This document shows, one piece after another, positions 25,552 through 34,726 of a DNA stretch of 64,000 nt. A program made the position numbers and the translations under genes. The stretch's first letter is position 1; each line of letters opens with the position of its first letter. The notes under the pieces are model-generated. The model was not told the DNA's origin, made no database searches, and worked only from the letters and a program-made list of their open reading frames with translations. The stretch covers positions 248,001 to 312,000 of the forward strand of contig JABZFP010000030.1 in the NCBI GenBank assembly GCA_014237395.1, in the 5' to 3' direction. This DNA comes from Desulfobacteraceae bacterium (GTDB taxonomy: Bacteria > Desulfobacterota > Desulfobacteria > Desulfobacterales > UBA5852).

Positions 25552-26819
25552 AGCGTGATCCCAAACGATTCAGCCACAAGGGTTGCCGCGCGCACGGCGT
25601 CTTCATGAAAGCCGTATCCAAAATAACTGCCGCAGTAGGACGTCCGATTGGCGCCGTTGAGCCGGGCCAGTTCGGGTTGGGTTGCCAGGCTGTCGAAGCT
25701 GAACATGGGGTGGGTATAGGTCAAGCGGGCGATGACCTGGGCATCGTCGATCTCCCGGCCCGGATTCAGGGTGACGAAATACGGCAACCGGGTTTCCAGG
25801 CGCTGCAGGCGGTTCATGTGATAGGTCAGGGTGACCGGAGCCCGGCCGGAAGCCCCCGCCTCCCGGGTATAGTTCCAGGAGGCCCAGGCCCGTCGATTGC
25901 TTGGCATGAAGCCGGGGTCGGTGTGCAGGATGACCCGGTTTGTGCTGTAGCGCCAGGGTCCCAGCAGGCGCTGTTCATCCGCCGTCGGGTCCTGAAGCAG
26001 CTGAAAGGCCTCGTCGGCGTGGGTGGCGATCACCACGTGATCGAGATGGCGCTGGCGGCCGTCTGAAAGAGAGAGCGTCACCGCATCCGCGTTGCGTCGG
26101 ATGCTCCGGACCGGCGCATCCGCAATGATATCGCCCTGAAAACGCTTTCGGAAGGCCTTCACATAGCTGTGGCTGCCACCTTTGACGACATGCCACTGGG
26201 GTTGGTCACTCACGGTCAGAAGACCGTGATTGCTGAAAAAACGTGCAAACGTCGCCATGGGGAAATCGGCCACCTCTTCATCCGGCGACGACCAGATCGC
26301 CGCTGCCATGGGGATGATGTACTGCTCCCGAAAACGGGTGCTAAAGCGATAGTTTTCCAAAAAACGGCCCAGGGTCAATGATGCCAGGCCGCCGGATGCC
26401 AGTTCCCGGCGGGCCGTGCGGTTGAACCGCAGGATTTCCAGCAGCAGACGCAGATAGCCGATATCGAAAAGGTTGCGGCGCCTGGCAAACAAACTGTCGA
26501 AATCGCGGCTGGCATACTGGAAGCCCGTTCGTTCGCAAAAATAGCTGAAGGACATCTCACTGGCCTGGATGGGCACGTCCAGTTGTTCGAGCAGGCGGTT
26601 GAAGCGCGGGTAGGTTCGGTCGTTCAGGACGATAAACCCCGTGTCCACCGGGGTGCCGGCATCCGGTCCGTCAGGGATGGCGATGGTATGGGTATGGCCG
26701 CCGATAAGGCTGTTTTTTTCGTAGAGCGTGACATGATGGCGGCGCTGCAGCAGATGGGCGGCGGTGATGCCGGCCACGCCGCCGCCGATGACCGCTACGG
26801 TCAGAGGAGAGTCCGTCAT
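25548..26819 (-). CDS. FAD-dependent oxidoreductase (flavin amine-oxidase-like, lipid-modification type)
   Basis: This 423-residue protein has the dinucleotide motif GGGVAGI near residue 12, 'LYEKNSLIGGHTHT' and a conserved C-terminal 'YCGSYFGYGFHEDAV', the hallmark of the oxidoreductases always found with DUF1365 and CFA-synthase genes. A relative in Rhodobacter is a fatty-acid desaturase of the furan-fatty-acid pathway, as far as I recall. It is first in the minus-strand lipid operon, behind a good sigma-70-type promoter at 26889-26917. Confidence 0.9.
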   Translation of the reverse strand: MTDSPLTVAVIGGGVAGITAAHLLQRRHHVTLYEKNSLIGGHTHTIAIPDGPDAGTPVDTGFIVLNDRTYPRFNRLLEQLDVPIQASEMSFSYFCERTGFQYASRDFDSLFARRRNLFDIGYLRLLLEILRFNRTARRELASGGLASLTLGRFLENYRFSTRFREQYIIPMAAAIWSSPDEEVADFPMATFARFFSNHGLLTVSDQPQWHVVKGGSHSYVKAFRKRFQGDIIADAPVRSIRRNADAVTLSLSDGRQRHLDHVVIATHADEAFQLLQDPTADEQRLLGPWRYSTNRVILHTDPGFMPSNRRAWASWNYTREAGASGRAPVTLTYHMNRLQRLETRLPYFVTLNPGREIDDAQVIARLTYTHPMFSFDSLATQPELARLNGANRTSYCGSYFGYGFHEDAVRAATLVAESFGITL

Positions 26820-26888
26820 TTCCGTGCTCCGTTCAGGATGGCGTCCGTGACAGGTGCAGGGTGGTCTTGTGGACAGAATTTATCGCGA

Positions 26889-26917
26889 TTATTAGGTCTT
26901 ATTTGCCTTTTCGTCAA
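26889..26917 (-). promoter_or_regulatory. Sigma-70-type promoter for the FAD oxidoreductase / CFA operon
   Basis: On the minus strand TTGACG, a 17-base spacer and TAATAA read towards the oxidoreductase start about 70 bp downstream. Both hexamers are close to consensus. The rest of the 26820-27133 gap shows a plus-strand promoter (26987-27016) and nothing else. Confidence 0.55.
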
Positions 26918-26986
26918 CCCGTAAAACGCATCCGGCCGTCGCTGTCCGCTTCCCGGTGGGTCCCGCCGGTGAACCCCGGCCTGTGC

Positions 26987-27016
26987 TTGAGCCGTTGTGG
27001 CCTAATGTGCTATATG
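26987..27016 (+). promoter_or_regulatory. Possible sigma-70-type promoter for the lipoprotein gene
   Basis: TTGAGC (26987-26992), 18-base spacer, TATATG (27011-27016), about 118 bp before the lipoprotein start. Confidence 0.4.
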
Positions 27017-27133
27017 TTCCCTCTCAGGCGCCGGAGGGCGTGGTCAGCGTTGACCGAGCCGCCGCGCCCGTTTCCTGACAGGCTTATCCATAAGCCCTGC
27101 CATCAACCTGACAACAGCAGAGTGACTGCCGTG

Positions 27134-29206
27134 ATGCCCATCCAATATGCCGGCCTGACCCGTCCGATCGGGATAATCCTCGCTTGTCTGATGATCGCCG
27201 CCTGCGCCCCCCGGGGCATGGCGCCCAGTGCCCCTCCTCCCGTCGCCACCACCGACAGGGCCTTGCAGGTCCAGGCCGAGACGGCGTATCAGAAGGGCGA
27301 ACTGCTCACGGCCCTGGATTACTATCAGGTGTTGATCCAGAATTTTCCCGACAGCCCGTTGATCCCCCAGGCGTTTCTGAAGATCGGCCGCATCCAGACC
27401 GCCCTCGATGACGACCTGGCGGCCGTTGACAGCTACCAGCAGTTGCTGGCCATCTATCCAGAGCGCCCGGAAGCCATGGACGCCCGCATCGAGATGCTGG
27501 GGGCACTCCAACGGCTGGGGCGGAACCAGGAAATTCTTGATGCGGCGCCGGCCTTTGCCGATCAGGTCCAGGGCGACATCCGTCGGTTCCGCCTCTACAC
27601 CATCCTGGGCGATGCCCATGCGGCCTTGGCCGCGTGGGATCAGGCCGTCTACTTCTATGATCTGGCGATGACCGATGCACCCGCAATTCATCGGGCCGCG
27701 CTGGAGGAGAAGATGAAGACGGCCGTAGCCATGCTCCAGGAGGATCAGATCGAATTGCTGCTGGGGCAGGTTCAAGATGAAACGGTCGTGGGCTACCTGT
27801 CCTTTCAGCAGGCGGCCACCATGGCCGGCGCATCGGCCTATGATGATGCCGTCTGGCTGTTGACCGTGTTTCTGGAGCGCTTTCCGGATCATGAATATGC
27901 GCCCCAGGCCCGGGCGCTGGTGGAACAGCTGGCCGGCAAGGTGGCTTATGACCGGTATGCTCTCGGGTGTCTGCTGCCCCTGACCGGTCCCTACGCGCTT
28001 TTCGGCGCACGGGCGCTGGATGGGATCCAGTTGGCTTTCAGCGAAATCAACACGATGCAGGACGGCTTGCCGGCCCGGCTGGTGGTCAAAGATACCGGTT
28101 CGGATCCCAACCAGGCGGCCCGGGCCATGCAGGCCCTGGCGGACGCCAAGGTGGCGGCGGTGATCGGTCCCATCGCCACCGCTGAATCGGCGGCCGAAGT
28201 GGCCCAGGAGCGGCGTATTCCCATCATGACGATTTCCCAGAGGGAAGGCCTGACTGCGATCGGTGACAACGTCTTTCGCAATTTTATCACTCCCCGCATG
28301 CAGGCGGCGGTACTGTCATCCTATATGCTGGAAACACTGGGCAAGCGTCGCTTTGCCGTATTGTATCCCGACGAAATCTACGGGCGCACCTTCCGTGATA
28401 TGTTCTGGGAGGAAATCTACCAGCGGGGTGGTGAAATTGTGGCGCTGGAGGCTTATGACCCGGCCAAGACCGACTTCGAGGATGTGATCAAAAAACTCGT
28501 GGGGCGCTATTACGACACACCGGAAGATCTCAAGGCCCTGCGTGAACCCCTGGATCTGTTAGGGCCGCTGACCGCACTGCCCGGCTACCGGCCGCCGGTC
28601 GAGGAAGCGGTCGAGGAAAATGTTCCGGGCCGGCGATCCCGCTCCGCGCGCCAGGATGATGACGCGCCGCCCCCGATTGTGGATTTCGAGGCGATTCTGG
28701 TGCCGGATTCACCCAAGATGTTGGGCCTGGTGATCCCCCAGCTGGTCTATCACGACGTTGTCAATGTGACCCTGTTGGGCACCAATTTGTGGTTTTCGGA
28801 AAAACTCCTGAAAGAGGCCGGCGAATACGTTCAGGGGGCGGTGCTGCCCTCCGGTTTTTATCCCGCCAGCCAATCCCCCCGGGTGCAAACCTTTGTGGCC
28901 GCTTTCGAAGCGGTCTATGGCCGCGCGCCGGGGTTCATCGAAGCGATTGCCTACGATTCCGCCCGGATCATGCTGAACGCCATGTTGGATCCGAATGTCT
29001 GGCTGCGCGCCGGTATCCGGCATACCCTGACGAAGGCCGTGCCCGTCGAAGGGGTCACCGGCAAGGTGGCGTTCGATGGCAATGGTGAGCCGGTCAAAGA
29101 CTTGGTATTGCTGCAGATAGAGGGCAACGACTTTATCGAGATCGATCCGTCGCGCGCTCCGGTCAAGGGCCGTTCGGACGATATCCCCCCGGCGCCGCTG
29201 CCATAG
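27134..29206 (+). CDS. Lipoprotein with TPR-like region and periplasmic-binding-protein domain (LpoA-like)
   Basis: This ~690-residue protein starts with a lipoprotein signal (lipobox ending MIAAC, residue ~20). Residues ~35-270 contain TPR-like helical repeats ('AETAYQKGELLTALDYYQ', 'FPDSPLIPQAFLKIG'), and residues ~275-690 form a type 1 periplasmic binding fold ('LGCLLPLTGPYALFG', 'VAAVIGPIATAESAA', 'YPDEIYGR'). This order matches LpoA/YraM-type outer-membrane activators of penicillin-binding proteins, although ABC-receptor-like roles are possible. A charged, Pro-rich insertion around residues 500-530 interrupts the binding fold. The frame is open further upstream, but the ATG at 27134 begins the signal peptide. 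Confidence 0.8.
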   Translation: MPIQYAGLTRPIGIILACLMIAACAPRGMAPSAPPPVATTDRALQVQAETAYQKGELLTALDYYQVLIQNFPDSPLIPQAFLKIGRIQTALDDDLAAVDSYQQLLAIYPERPEAMDARIEMLGALQRLGRNQEILDAAPAFADQVQGDIRRFRLYTILGDAHAALAAWDQAVYFYDLAMTDAPAIHRAALEEKMKTAVAMLQEDQIELLLGQVQDETVVGYLSFQQAATMAGASAYDDAVWLLTVFLERFPDHEYAPQARALVEQLAGKVAYDRYALGCLLPLTGPYALFGARALDGIQLAFSEINTMQDGLPARLVVKDTGSDPNQAARAMQALADAKVAAVIGPIATAESAAEVAQERRIPIMTISQREGLTAIGDNVFRNFITPRMQAAVLSSYMLETLGKRRFAVLYPDEIYGRTFRDMFWEEIYQRGGEIVALEAYDPAKTDFEDVIKKLVGRYYDTPEDLKALREPLDLLGPLTALPGYRPPVEEAVEENVPGRRSRSARQDDDAPPPIVDFEAILVPDSPKMLGLVIPQLVYHDVVNVTLLGTNLWFSEKLLKEAGEYVQGAVLPSGFYPASQSPRVQTFVAAFEAVYGRAPGFIEAIAYDSARIMLNAMLDPNVWLRAGIRHTLTKAVPVEGVTGKVAFDGNGEPVKDLVLLQIEGNDFIEIDPSRAPVKGRSDDIPPAPLP

Positions 29207-29213
29207 ATGCGCT

Positions 29214-30542
29214 TCAGGCCGGGTTTCTGAGGGAGCCCTGACCGGTGGCCTCGAGCACGGTGGACCAGAGCTTGCCCTTGGGGTTGACCTGTTTGCGCTG
29301 ACGTGCCGACACCGCCATGGGCACATGCACGAAGTGGTTGTTCCAGTGGCCGACCAGCATCCGGGTTTTCCCGGTCATACCGGCATGGACGGCATCCCGC
29401 CCTAAAAATCCGCAGAAAACACTGTCGTTGGCATTGGCCTGCAGGCTGCGGATCATGTAGCTGGGATCGATGTACTTGAGATTGATTTCAATGGCCTTTT
29501 CCCGGAAGTAGGCCTTGATGCGGTCGCGCAAGAACAGGCCCACATCATGCAGCTTGACGTTCCCGCTGGCATCCCGGGTTGTCTGCTCGTCCTCAAAGCA
29601 TTCCTGCAAAGCACCTTCCGCGACAACAATGACAGCGTGGCCCCGCTGGTTCAGCCGTTCTTCCAGCTTTTGCAGCAACCCGCTGGGACCCTCCAGATCG
29701 ATGGCGATTTCCGGTATCAGGACGAAATTGACATCCTGTTTGGCAAGGGTGGCGGTGGCGGCAATAAAACCGGAATGCCGCCCCATGAGTTTGATCAGGC
29801 CGATGCCGTTCGGATAGCCTTCGGCTTCATTGTGGGCGCCGCGGATGGCCTGGGTCGCCACATCCACGGCCGTGTCGAACCCGAACGAGCGGGAGACCAT
29901 GTGGATGTCATTGTCAATGGTCTTGGGGATGCCGATAACGCTTATTTTCAACCCCCGCTCCAGAATGGCGTCGGCAATCCGGCCGGCGGCCTTGAGGGTG
30001 CCGTCGCCTCCCACCATAAAAAGAATCCCGATATTCATGCGGTCCATGGTGTCCACGATTTCGCCGATGTCCTGGGGCCCCCGGGACGAGCCCAGGATCG
30101 ATCCACCCCTGTCCTGGATATTGACCACCAGGTCGGGGGTCAGATCGATGACGTCATGGCCGTAACGGGGGATAAACCCCTGGAGGCCGTATTTGATGCC
30201 GTAAATGTGGTGAACGCCATACCCGTAGGTGAGTTCGAGGACGATGGAGCGGATGATATCGTTCAGGCCGGGGCACAGGCCGCCGCAGGTCACCAGGGCG
30301 CAGCGCAGCTTGCTGGGGTCGAAATAGATGCGGCTGCGGGGGCCGGCCATTTCAAACGAGGGGAAGGGCTGGTTTTCGCGACACATCTTTTCCAGCCCGG
30401 AGGGGGTGACATCCACCAGCACCCGGTCGTCGTCCGTGATGAAATGAGTTTCTTCGTCCCCGTTTTTCCACCCCTGAATAGGGGTCGGAATTTTGGCTTC
30501 GCCAAGCGCCGGAATGGTGGTGTCAATATGTCCAAAAAACAT
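29214..30542 (-). CDS. ATP-dependent 6-phosphofructokinase (plant-type subgroup)
   Basis: This ~442-residue protein phosphorylates fructose 6-phosphate in glycolysis. It has 'CGGLCPGLNDIIRSIV', the nucleotide segment MVGGDGT, 'IPKTIDNDI', 'MGRHSGFIAA' and 'IPEIAID'. Gly in GGDGT predicts ATP rather than pyrophosphate use, while Lys in PKTIDND is the residue typical of pyrophosphate enzymes; this combination is the one found in plant ATP-phosphofructokinases. The ATG ending at 30542 follows GAGAGG; the upstream TTG does not have a site. It is convergent with the lipoprotein gene, seven bases apart. Confidence 0.9.
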   Translation of the reverse strand: MFFGHIDTTIPALGEAKIPTPIQGWKNGDEETHFITDDDRVLVDVTPSGLEKMCRENQPFPSFEMAGPRSRIYFDPSKLRCALVTCGGLCPGLNDIIRSIVLELTYGYGVHHIYGIKYGLQGFIPRYGHDVIDLTPDLVVNIQDRGGSILGSSRGPQDIGEIVDTMDRMNIGILFMVGGDGTLKAAGRIADAILERGLKISVIGIPKTIDNDIHMVSRSFGFDTAVDVATQAIRGAHNEAEGYPNGIGLIKLMGRHSGFIAATATLAKQDVNFVLIPEIAIDLEGPSGLLQKLEERLNQRGHAVIVVAEGALQECFEDEQTTRDASGNVKLHDVGLFLRDRIKAYFREKAIEINLKYIDPSYMIRSLQANANDSVFCGFLGRDAVHAGMTGKTRMLVGHWNNHFVHVPMAVSARQRKQVNPKGKLWSTVLEATGQGSLRNPA

Positions 30543-30873
30543 TGCTGCCTCTCGCAAGAATAGGGTTAAGGGAGGTCTCCTCTCAGTCCGGCGCTAAACG
30601 CACCGGGCCGGGGAACAGGCCCTCTGAGTTGAGATGCCTCCGTTCGGGTCGGTACAATCTGCATCGCATCCCGCCATTGTCAATATTTGACGCGAAAAAG
30701 CAAGTCGATCCTGCCGGCCGGATGGTGACCCCGATTCCGGATGGATGTCATTCAACAATGGTCGCAAGATGGCCCTGCGGCCGACGCCGTTCGGGGATAT
30801 CGGCATATTACCGCTAAAGGTTTACCCGAATCTGTCGAAAACTGTCTGTGATCGTTTTTGGTTAAAAAAGGCC

Positions 30874-30902
30874 TTGACAAGGATTGTTGAATCATTTAAA
30901 GG
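30874..30902 (+). promoter_or_regulatory. Sigma-70-type promoter upstream of the PxxKW gene
   Basis: TTGACA (30874-30879), 17-base spacer, TAAAGG (30897-30902). Predicted transcription starts near 30909, giving a leader of about 80 bases. The remainder of the gap back to 30543 shows no gene. Confidence 0.5.
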
Positions 30903-30929
30903 TCCGTCGGCTTTCATACAGACTGAGAT

Positions 30930-30960
30930 AGGGCCGGGGGCTGCAAATCCCGGCCTTTTT
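30930..30960 (+). terminator. Terminator-like hairpin in the PxxKW leader
   Basis: A 7-bp G+C stem GGCCGGG (30932-30938) pairs with CCCGGCC (30949-30955), followed by TTTTT. It lies between the predicted promoter and the ribosome site, so it could attenuate the gene or end a ~50-base transcript. Confidence 0.55.
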
Positions 30961-30991
30961 GATTTAAAATATCCCTAAGGAGGTGATACCC

Positions 30992-31270
30992 TTGCTTTGT
31001 ACTACCGTTCGCAAAGATCAGGAATGTCCGTTCATGACCGCCAATGGATGCTCTTACAATGGCGGTATCTGTCATGAAACCGTGGAAGCGTGTGATGGCT
31101 GCGGCCGTAAGGTCGAATTTTCTTCCAGCTGGTTCTGCAGCGCGTGTCCCGAACCGTCCACCAAATGGAAAACCGGTCACTGCAACCTAGCCACGCATGT
31201 CAGCAAAGCGGCCGCGGCCGCCCAGCAGAAAATCAACCCGCTCAAAGCATCCAAACGCGCCCGCCGTTAA
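30992..31270 (+). CDS. PxxKW family cysteine-rich protein
   Basis: This 92-residue protein has nine or so cysteines, mostly in CxxC-like pairs ('ACDGCG', 'FCSAC'), and the namesake P-S-T-K-W motif near residue 56, then a Lys/Arg/Ala-rich tail. The family occurs in Desulfobacterota and relatives; its function is unknown, and a metal or Fe-S site is likely. A perfect anti-SD complement (TAAGGAGGTGA, 30976-30986) sets the start at the TTG at 30992; the GTG at 30983 overlaps that site. A strong terminator follows. Confidence 0.85.
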   Translation: MLCTTVRKDQECPFMTANGCSYNGGICHETVEACDGCGRKVEFSSSWFCSACPEPSTKWKTGHCNLATHVSKAAAAAQQKINPLKASKRARR

Positions 31271-31292
31271 GCGGCCTGGCCGAATCGTACCC

Positions 31293-31328
31293 AAAGACCC
31301 TGTCCGCATTGCGGGCAGGGTCTTTTTT
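31293..31328 (+). terminator. Rho-independent terminator after the PxxKW gene
   Basis: A 15-bp stem (31293-31307 with 31311-31325, one G-T pair) with a three-base loop, followed by T residues to 31328. Confidence 0.9.
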
Positions 31329-31329
31329 G

Positions 31330-32607
31330 TTAGACCGGAAGCTGATCGATGGCCACAATCTGGGTGCAGATCGCCAGGACCTCCACCGCTGTTCGCACGT
31401 CCCCGACCGAGGCGAAGGTTGGCGCGACGCGGATGTTGTTGTCGCGCGGGTCCTTTTTGAGCGGATAGGTGGATCCCGCCGGGGTCAGCTTGACGCCTGC
31501 CTCGGCAGCCATCTTGACGATGGCCCGGGCACATCCCTCCGGTGCATCAAAACTGACGAAATAGCCCCCTTCGGGGCGGGTCCACGATGCAATGCCCTTG
31601 CCGGCCAGCTCATCCGTGAGAATTTCCTGCACGGCCTGAAAGCGTGGCCGCACGATGGCGGCGTGTTTTTCCATATGGGCATGGATGCCGGCCAAGTCGC
31701 TGAAGAAACGGACGTGCCGCAGCTGATTGAGCTTGTCCGGGCCGATGGTCTGGAAAAACAGGTGGTCCCGCACCCATGACATATTGCGGGTGCTGCCGGC
31801 CATCATCGCCAGCCCGGCGCCGGGAAAGGTGATTTTGGAGGTGGAGCCGAAAAGGAAGGGGCGATCCGGATTGCCGGCGGCCTTGCAGGCTCCCAAAATC
31901 GAGCGCACGCGGGCCGGGCGTTCGCCAAAATAGTGGACGGCGTAGGCGTTGTCCCAGAAGATGCGGAAGTCCGCGGCCCGGGTCGTCATGCGCGCCAGGC
32001 GGTCGACCGTGTCGTCCGAATAGACCGCGCCGGTGGGGTTGCTGTAGATGGGCACACACCAGATTCCCTTGACCGATGCATCCTGGGCTGCCAGGGATTC
32101 CACGGCGTCCATGTCGGGGCCGTCGGCGGTCATGGCCACCGGCAGCATCTCGATACCCAGTTGCTCGCAGATGGCAAAATGGCGATCGTAGCCCGGGCTG
32201 GGGCAGATGAATTTTATGGCCGGCTGCCGGCTCCAGGGCGGGGCATCGCCTCCCACCCCATGCTGCATGGCGCGCAAAAAAGTGTCATACATCAGGTTCA
32301 GGCTGCTGTTGCCGCCGATGATGATTTCTTCCGGTGCCACATCCATGTAGGCGGCAAAAAGCGTGCGTGCTTCCGGCAATCCATCCAGGCCGCCGTAGTT
32401 GCGGCAATCGACGCCCTCCGCAGAATGGAAATCCTGGCTGGAAACCATTTCCAGCAATCCATTCGACAGATCGAGTTGTTCCGGCGAGGGTTTCCCGCGG
32501 GTGATATCCAGGGACAGTTTCCGATCGCAAATTGCGGTATAGCGCTGCATCAGATCGGTTCGCAGGTGCTGCAGGTCCTCCGGGGCTAACGCGCTGAGCT
32601 CGGTCAT
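31330..32607 (-). CDS. Aminotransferase class I (MocR-type aspartate aminotransferase)
   Basis: This 425-residue PLP enzyme belongs to the actinobacterial-type aspartate aminotransferases (aminotransferase MocR-like family). It shows 'LDITRGKPSPEQLDLS' at the N-terminus, 'NYGGLDGLPEAR', 'CVPIYSNPTGAVYS' with the PLP-ring Asp in 'IFWDNAYAVH', and the Schiff-base Lys in 'GSTSKITFPG'. The C-terminus has the substrate Arg in 'NNIRVAPTF'. It is a single gene between the PxxKW terminator and the divergent ClC gene; no ribosome site or operon partner adds information. Confidence 0.9.
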   Translation of the reverse strand: MTELSALAPEDLQHLRTDLMQRYTAICDRKLSLDITRGKPSPEQLDLSNGLLEMVSSQDFHSAEGVDCRNYGGLDGLPEARTLFAAYMDVAPEEIIIGGNSSLNLMYDTFLRAMQHGVGGDAPPWSRQPAIKFICPSPGYDRHFAICEQLGIEMLPVAMTADGPDMDAVESLAAQDASVKGIWCVPIYSNPTGAVYSDDTVDRLARMTTRAADFRIFWDNAYAVHYFGERPARVRSILGACKAAGNPDRPFLFGSTSKITFPGAGLAMMAGSTRNMSWVRDHLFFQTIGPDKLNQLRHVRFFSDLAGIHAHMEKHAAIVRPRFQAVQEILTDELAGKGIASWTRPEGGYFVSFDAPEGCARAIVKMAAEAGVKLTPAGSTYPLKKDPRDNNIRVAPTFASVGDVRTAVEVLAICTQIVAIDQLPV

Positions 32608-32808
32608 GGCCTGGTTTCCTCCTCAATGATGGTCCGCCCGATGGCGTTATGGCAAATGTTTCGCCTTATACCATCGCCTCTGCGCGGCATCAAGGGCGGT
32701 TGCTGAAGCAAAACTCAATTTTTCTTGCATTTCGGGTGGTGAGCGTTTAGACAAAACAGTTACGCATTAAATCAATCACCGGCCGTCGTCGGTCCTGGAC
32801 CCAACCGC

Positions 32809-34641
32809 ATGCGCATGTTTTCATCGATGATCGACCGATTCAAATCTCGTGATGCCAATGCGATTTCCGCCCGCATCAGCCGGGCCGGGAAGTGGTCCTT
32901 TTACTTCATCATCATCGGTATTATTGCGGGGCTGGGGTCGATTGTCTTCCATTACCTTTGCCTCTTGGGAAGTCACTGGTTCATGGACTTCATGGCGGGC
33001 TACGTCCCTCCGGCTCCGGCCGGGGAGCACCACCTGTGGGCGCCCACCGGCCGTCCCTTCAGTCGCTACATGCTCTTGTTCCTGCCGGCCCTGGGCGGCA
33101 TTATCAGCGGTTGGATCGTCTATACCTTTGCGCCGGAGGCCGAAGGGCACGGGACGGACGCTGCCATCGATGCTTATCACCGCCGGGGCGGCTTCATGCG
33201 GGGGCGGGTGCCGATCGTAAAGACCATCGCCTCCGCCATTACCCTGTCAAGCGGTGGCTCCGGCGGCCGCGAGGGGCCCATCGCCCAGATCGGAGCTGGG
33301 TTCGGGTCCTTTCTGGCCACGCGCTTGAAGCTCTCCGAGCGGGAACGCCGTATCATGATGGCGGCCGGCATCAGCGCCGGTGTCGGCAGCATTTTCCGCG
33401 CGCCCCTGGCCGGGGCGCTTTTCGCTGCGGAGGTCTTGTACCGCGATCCGGAATTCGAATCGGAAGTCATCATCCCGGCCGGGATTTCTTCCGTGGTGGC
33501 GTATTGCCTTTTTTGCCTGGTATTCGGCTGGGGGTCTCTTTTCGATACGCCGGATTTCCAATTTCAGAACCCGCTGGAGCTGGGTCCCTATCTGGTTTTG
33601 TCCCTGGTGCTGGTGGCCACCGGCATCTTTTATGTCAAATCGTTCTACGGTATCACCAAACTTTTCAAAGGCATCAAGATCCCGAACCATATCAAACCGG
33701 CCATCGGGGGGTTGTGCACGGGCCTGATCGGATTTTACTTCCCCCAATGCCTGGCTTTCGGATACGGTTTTGCCCAGCAGGCCCTGCACAATGAACTTAC
33801 GGTGCCGTTTTTGCTGGCCTTGGCCATCGGCAAGGTCCTCACGACATCGTTTTCCATCGGTTCCGGCGGCAGCGGCGGCGTTTTCGGCCCCTCGGTGGTG
33901 ATCGGTGGGGCCATGGGCGGGGCCGTGGGGCGGGTGTTCCATGCCATCATGCCGGGCATCGTGGCCGAACCCGGAGCCTTCGTGGTGGTGGGTATGGCCG
34001 GGTTTTTTACGGCCGTCTCCAACACCCCGATTTCGACGATTATCTTCGTCAGTGAAATGACGGACTCCTACCAGCTGCTTCTGCCCAGCCTGCTGGTCTG
34101 CTCGGTGGCCTATCTCGCCTCCAAAAAATGGACCATCTACGAAAAGCAGCCCCAGAACCGCATCGACTCACCGGCCCACGCCGGAGAATTCTTTGTGGAC
34201 ATCCTGCAGACCATCAAAGTCAAAGATCTGCTGCCGCGTATCCGGAAGGTTAACCTGATCCCCCAAGACATGCTCTTTGTCGAGTTCAAACGCTATTTCG
34301 CCAAAACCAAGCAGCATTACTTCCCGGTGATGGATCAAAACGGTCGGCTCAACGGCATCTTCTCGAGTACGGATATCCGCGGCGTTCTGTTTTCATCGGA
34401 GATCGAGAACCTGGTGGTGATGAAAGACATCGCCACCAGCGATATCATCCTGACCACCCCGGAAGAAGATCTGAACACCGTTTTGCAGAAGTTTACGACG
34501 AAGAACATCGACAGCCTGCCGGTGGTGGAGCCGGACGATCATGGGATTCTGATCGGCATGCTGACGCGGCGTGACGTGATTTCTTTCTACAATGAGCGCA
34601 TTCAGGAGATGAAAGGCCGGACCTCGGAAGCCAACGCCTGA
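32809..34641 (+). CDS. ClC-type chloride channel/antiporter with CBS domains
   Basis: This 610-residue membrane protein has a ClC core (residues ~25-440) and a C-terminal pair of CBS domains (~470-600). The ion-path motifs are 'SGGREGPIAQIG', whose Glu is the gating glutamate of H+/Cl- antiporters, and 'GSGGSGGVFGPSVVIGG'. The first motif, GSGIP in E. coli, reads 'GHGTDA', as in many environmental ClC proteins. The start could equally be the ATG at 32815. It is followed by a bidirectional terminator shared with truA. Confidence 0.9.
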   Translation: MRMFSSMIDRFKSRDANAISARISRAGKWSFYFIIIGIIAGLGSIVFHYLCLLGSHWFMDFMAGYVPPAPAGEHHLWAPTGRPFSRYMLLFLPALGGIISGWIVYTFAPEAEGHGTDAAIDAYHRRGGFMRGRVPIVKTIASAITLSSGGSGGREGPIAQIGAGFGSFLATRLKLSERERRIMMAAGISAGVGSIFRAPLAGALFAAEVLYRDPEFESEVIIPAGISSVVAYCLFCLVFGWGSLFDTPDFQFQNPLELGPYLVLSLVLVATGIFYVKSFYGITKLFKGIKIPNHIKPAIGGLCTGLIGFYFPQCLAFGYGFAQQALHNELTVPFLLALAIGKVLTTSFSIGSGGSGGVFGPSVVIGGAMGGAVGRVFHAIMPGIVAEPGAFVVVGMAGFFTAVSNTPISTIIFVSEMTDSYQLLLPSLLVCSVAYLASKKWTIYEKQPQNRIDSPAHAGEFFVDILQTIKVKDLLPRIRKVNLIPQDMLFVEFKRYFAKTKQHYFPVMDQNGRLNGIFSSTDIRGVLFSSEIENLVVMKDIATSDIILTTPEEDLNTVLQKFTTKNIDSLPVVEPDDHGILIGMLTRRDVISFYNERIQEMKGRTSEANA

Positions 34642-34686
34642 CCGGCGTTGTTTCGTGTCGCACGCTCCGCAGATTCACTTTTGATC

Positions 34687-34726
34687 ATATTAAAGGCGGT
34701 TTCGCACATGAAACCGCCTTTAATAT
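34687..34726. terminator. Bidirectional terminator between clc and truA
   Basis: A 17-bp perfect stem (34687-34703 with 34710-34726) with a six-base loop and A/T-rich ends on both sides. It overlaps the truA stop codon (34720-34722). Confidence 0.85.

Noticed and set aside
27044..27892. 282-codon minus-strand frame opposite the LpoA-like gene
   Set aside because: It lies antisense to a clear lipoprotein with signal peptide and binding-protein domain, and has no domain of its own.
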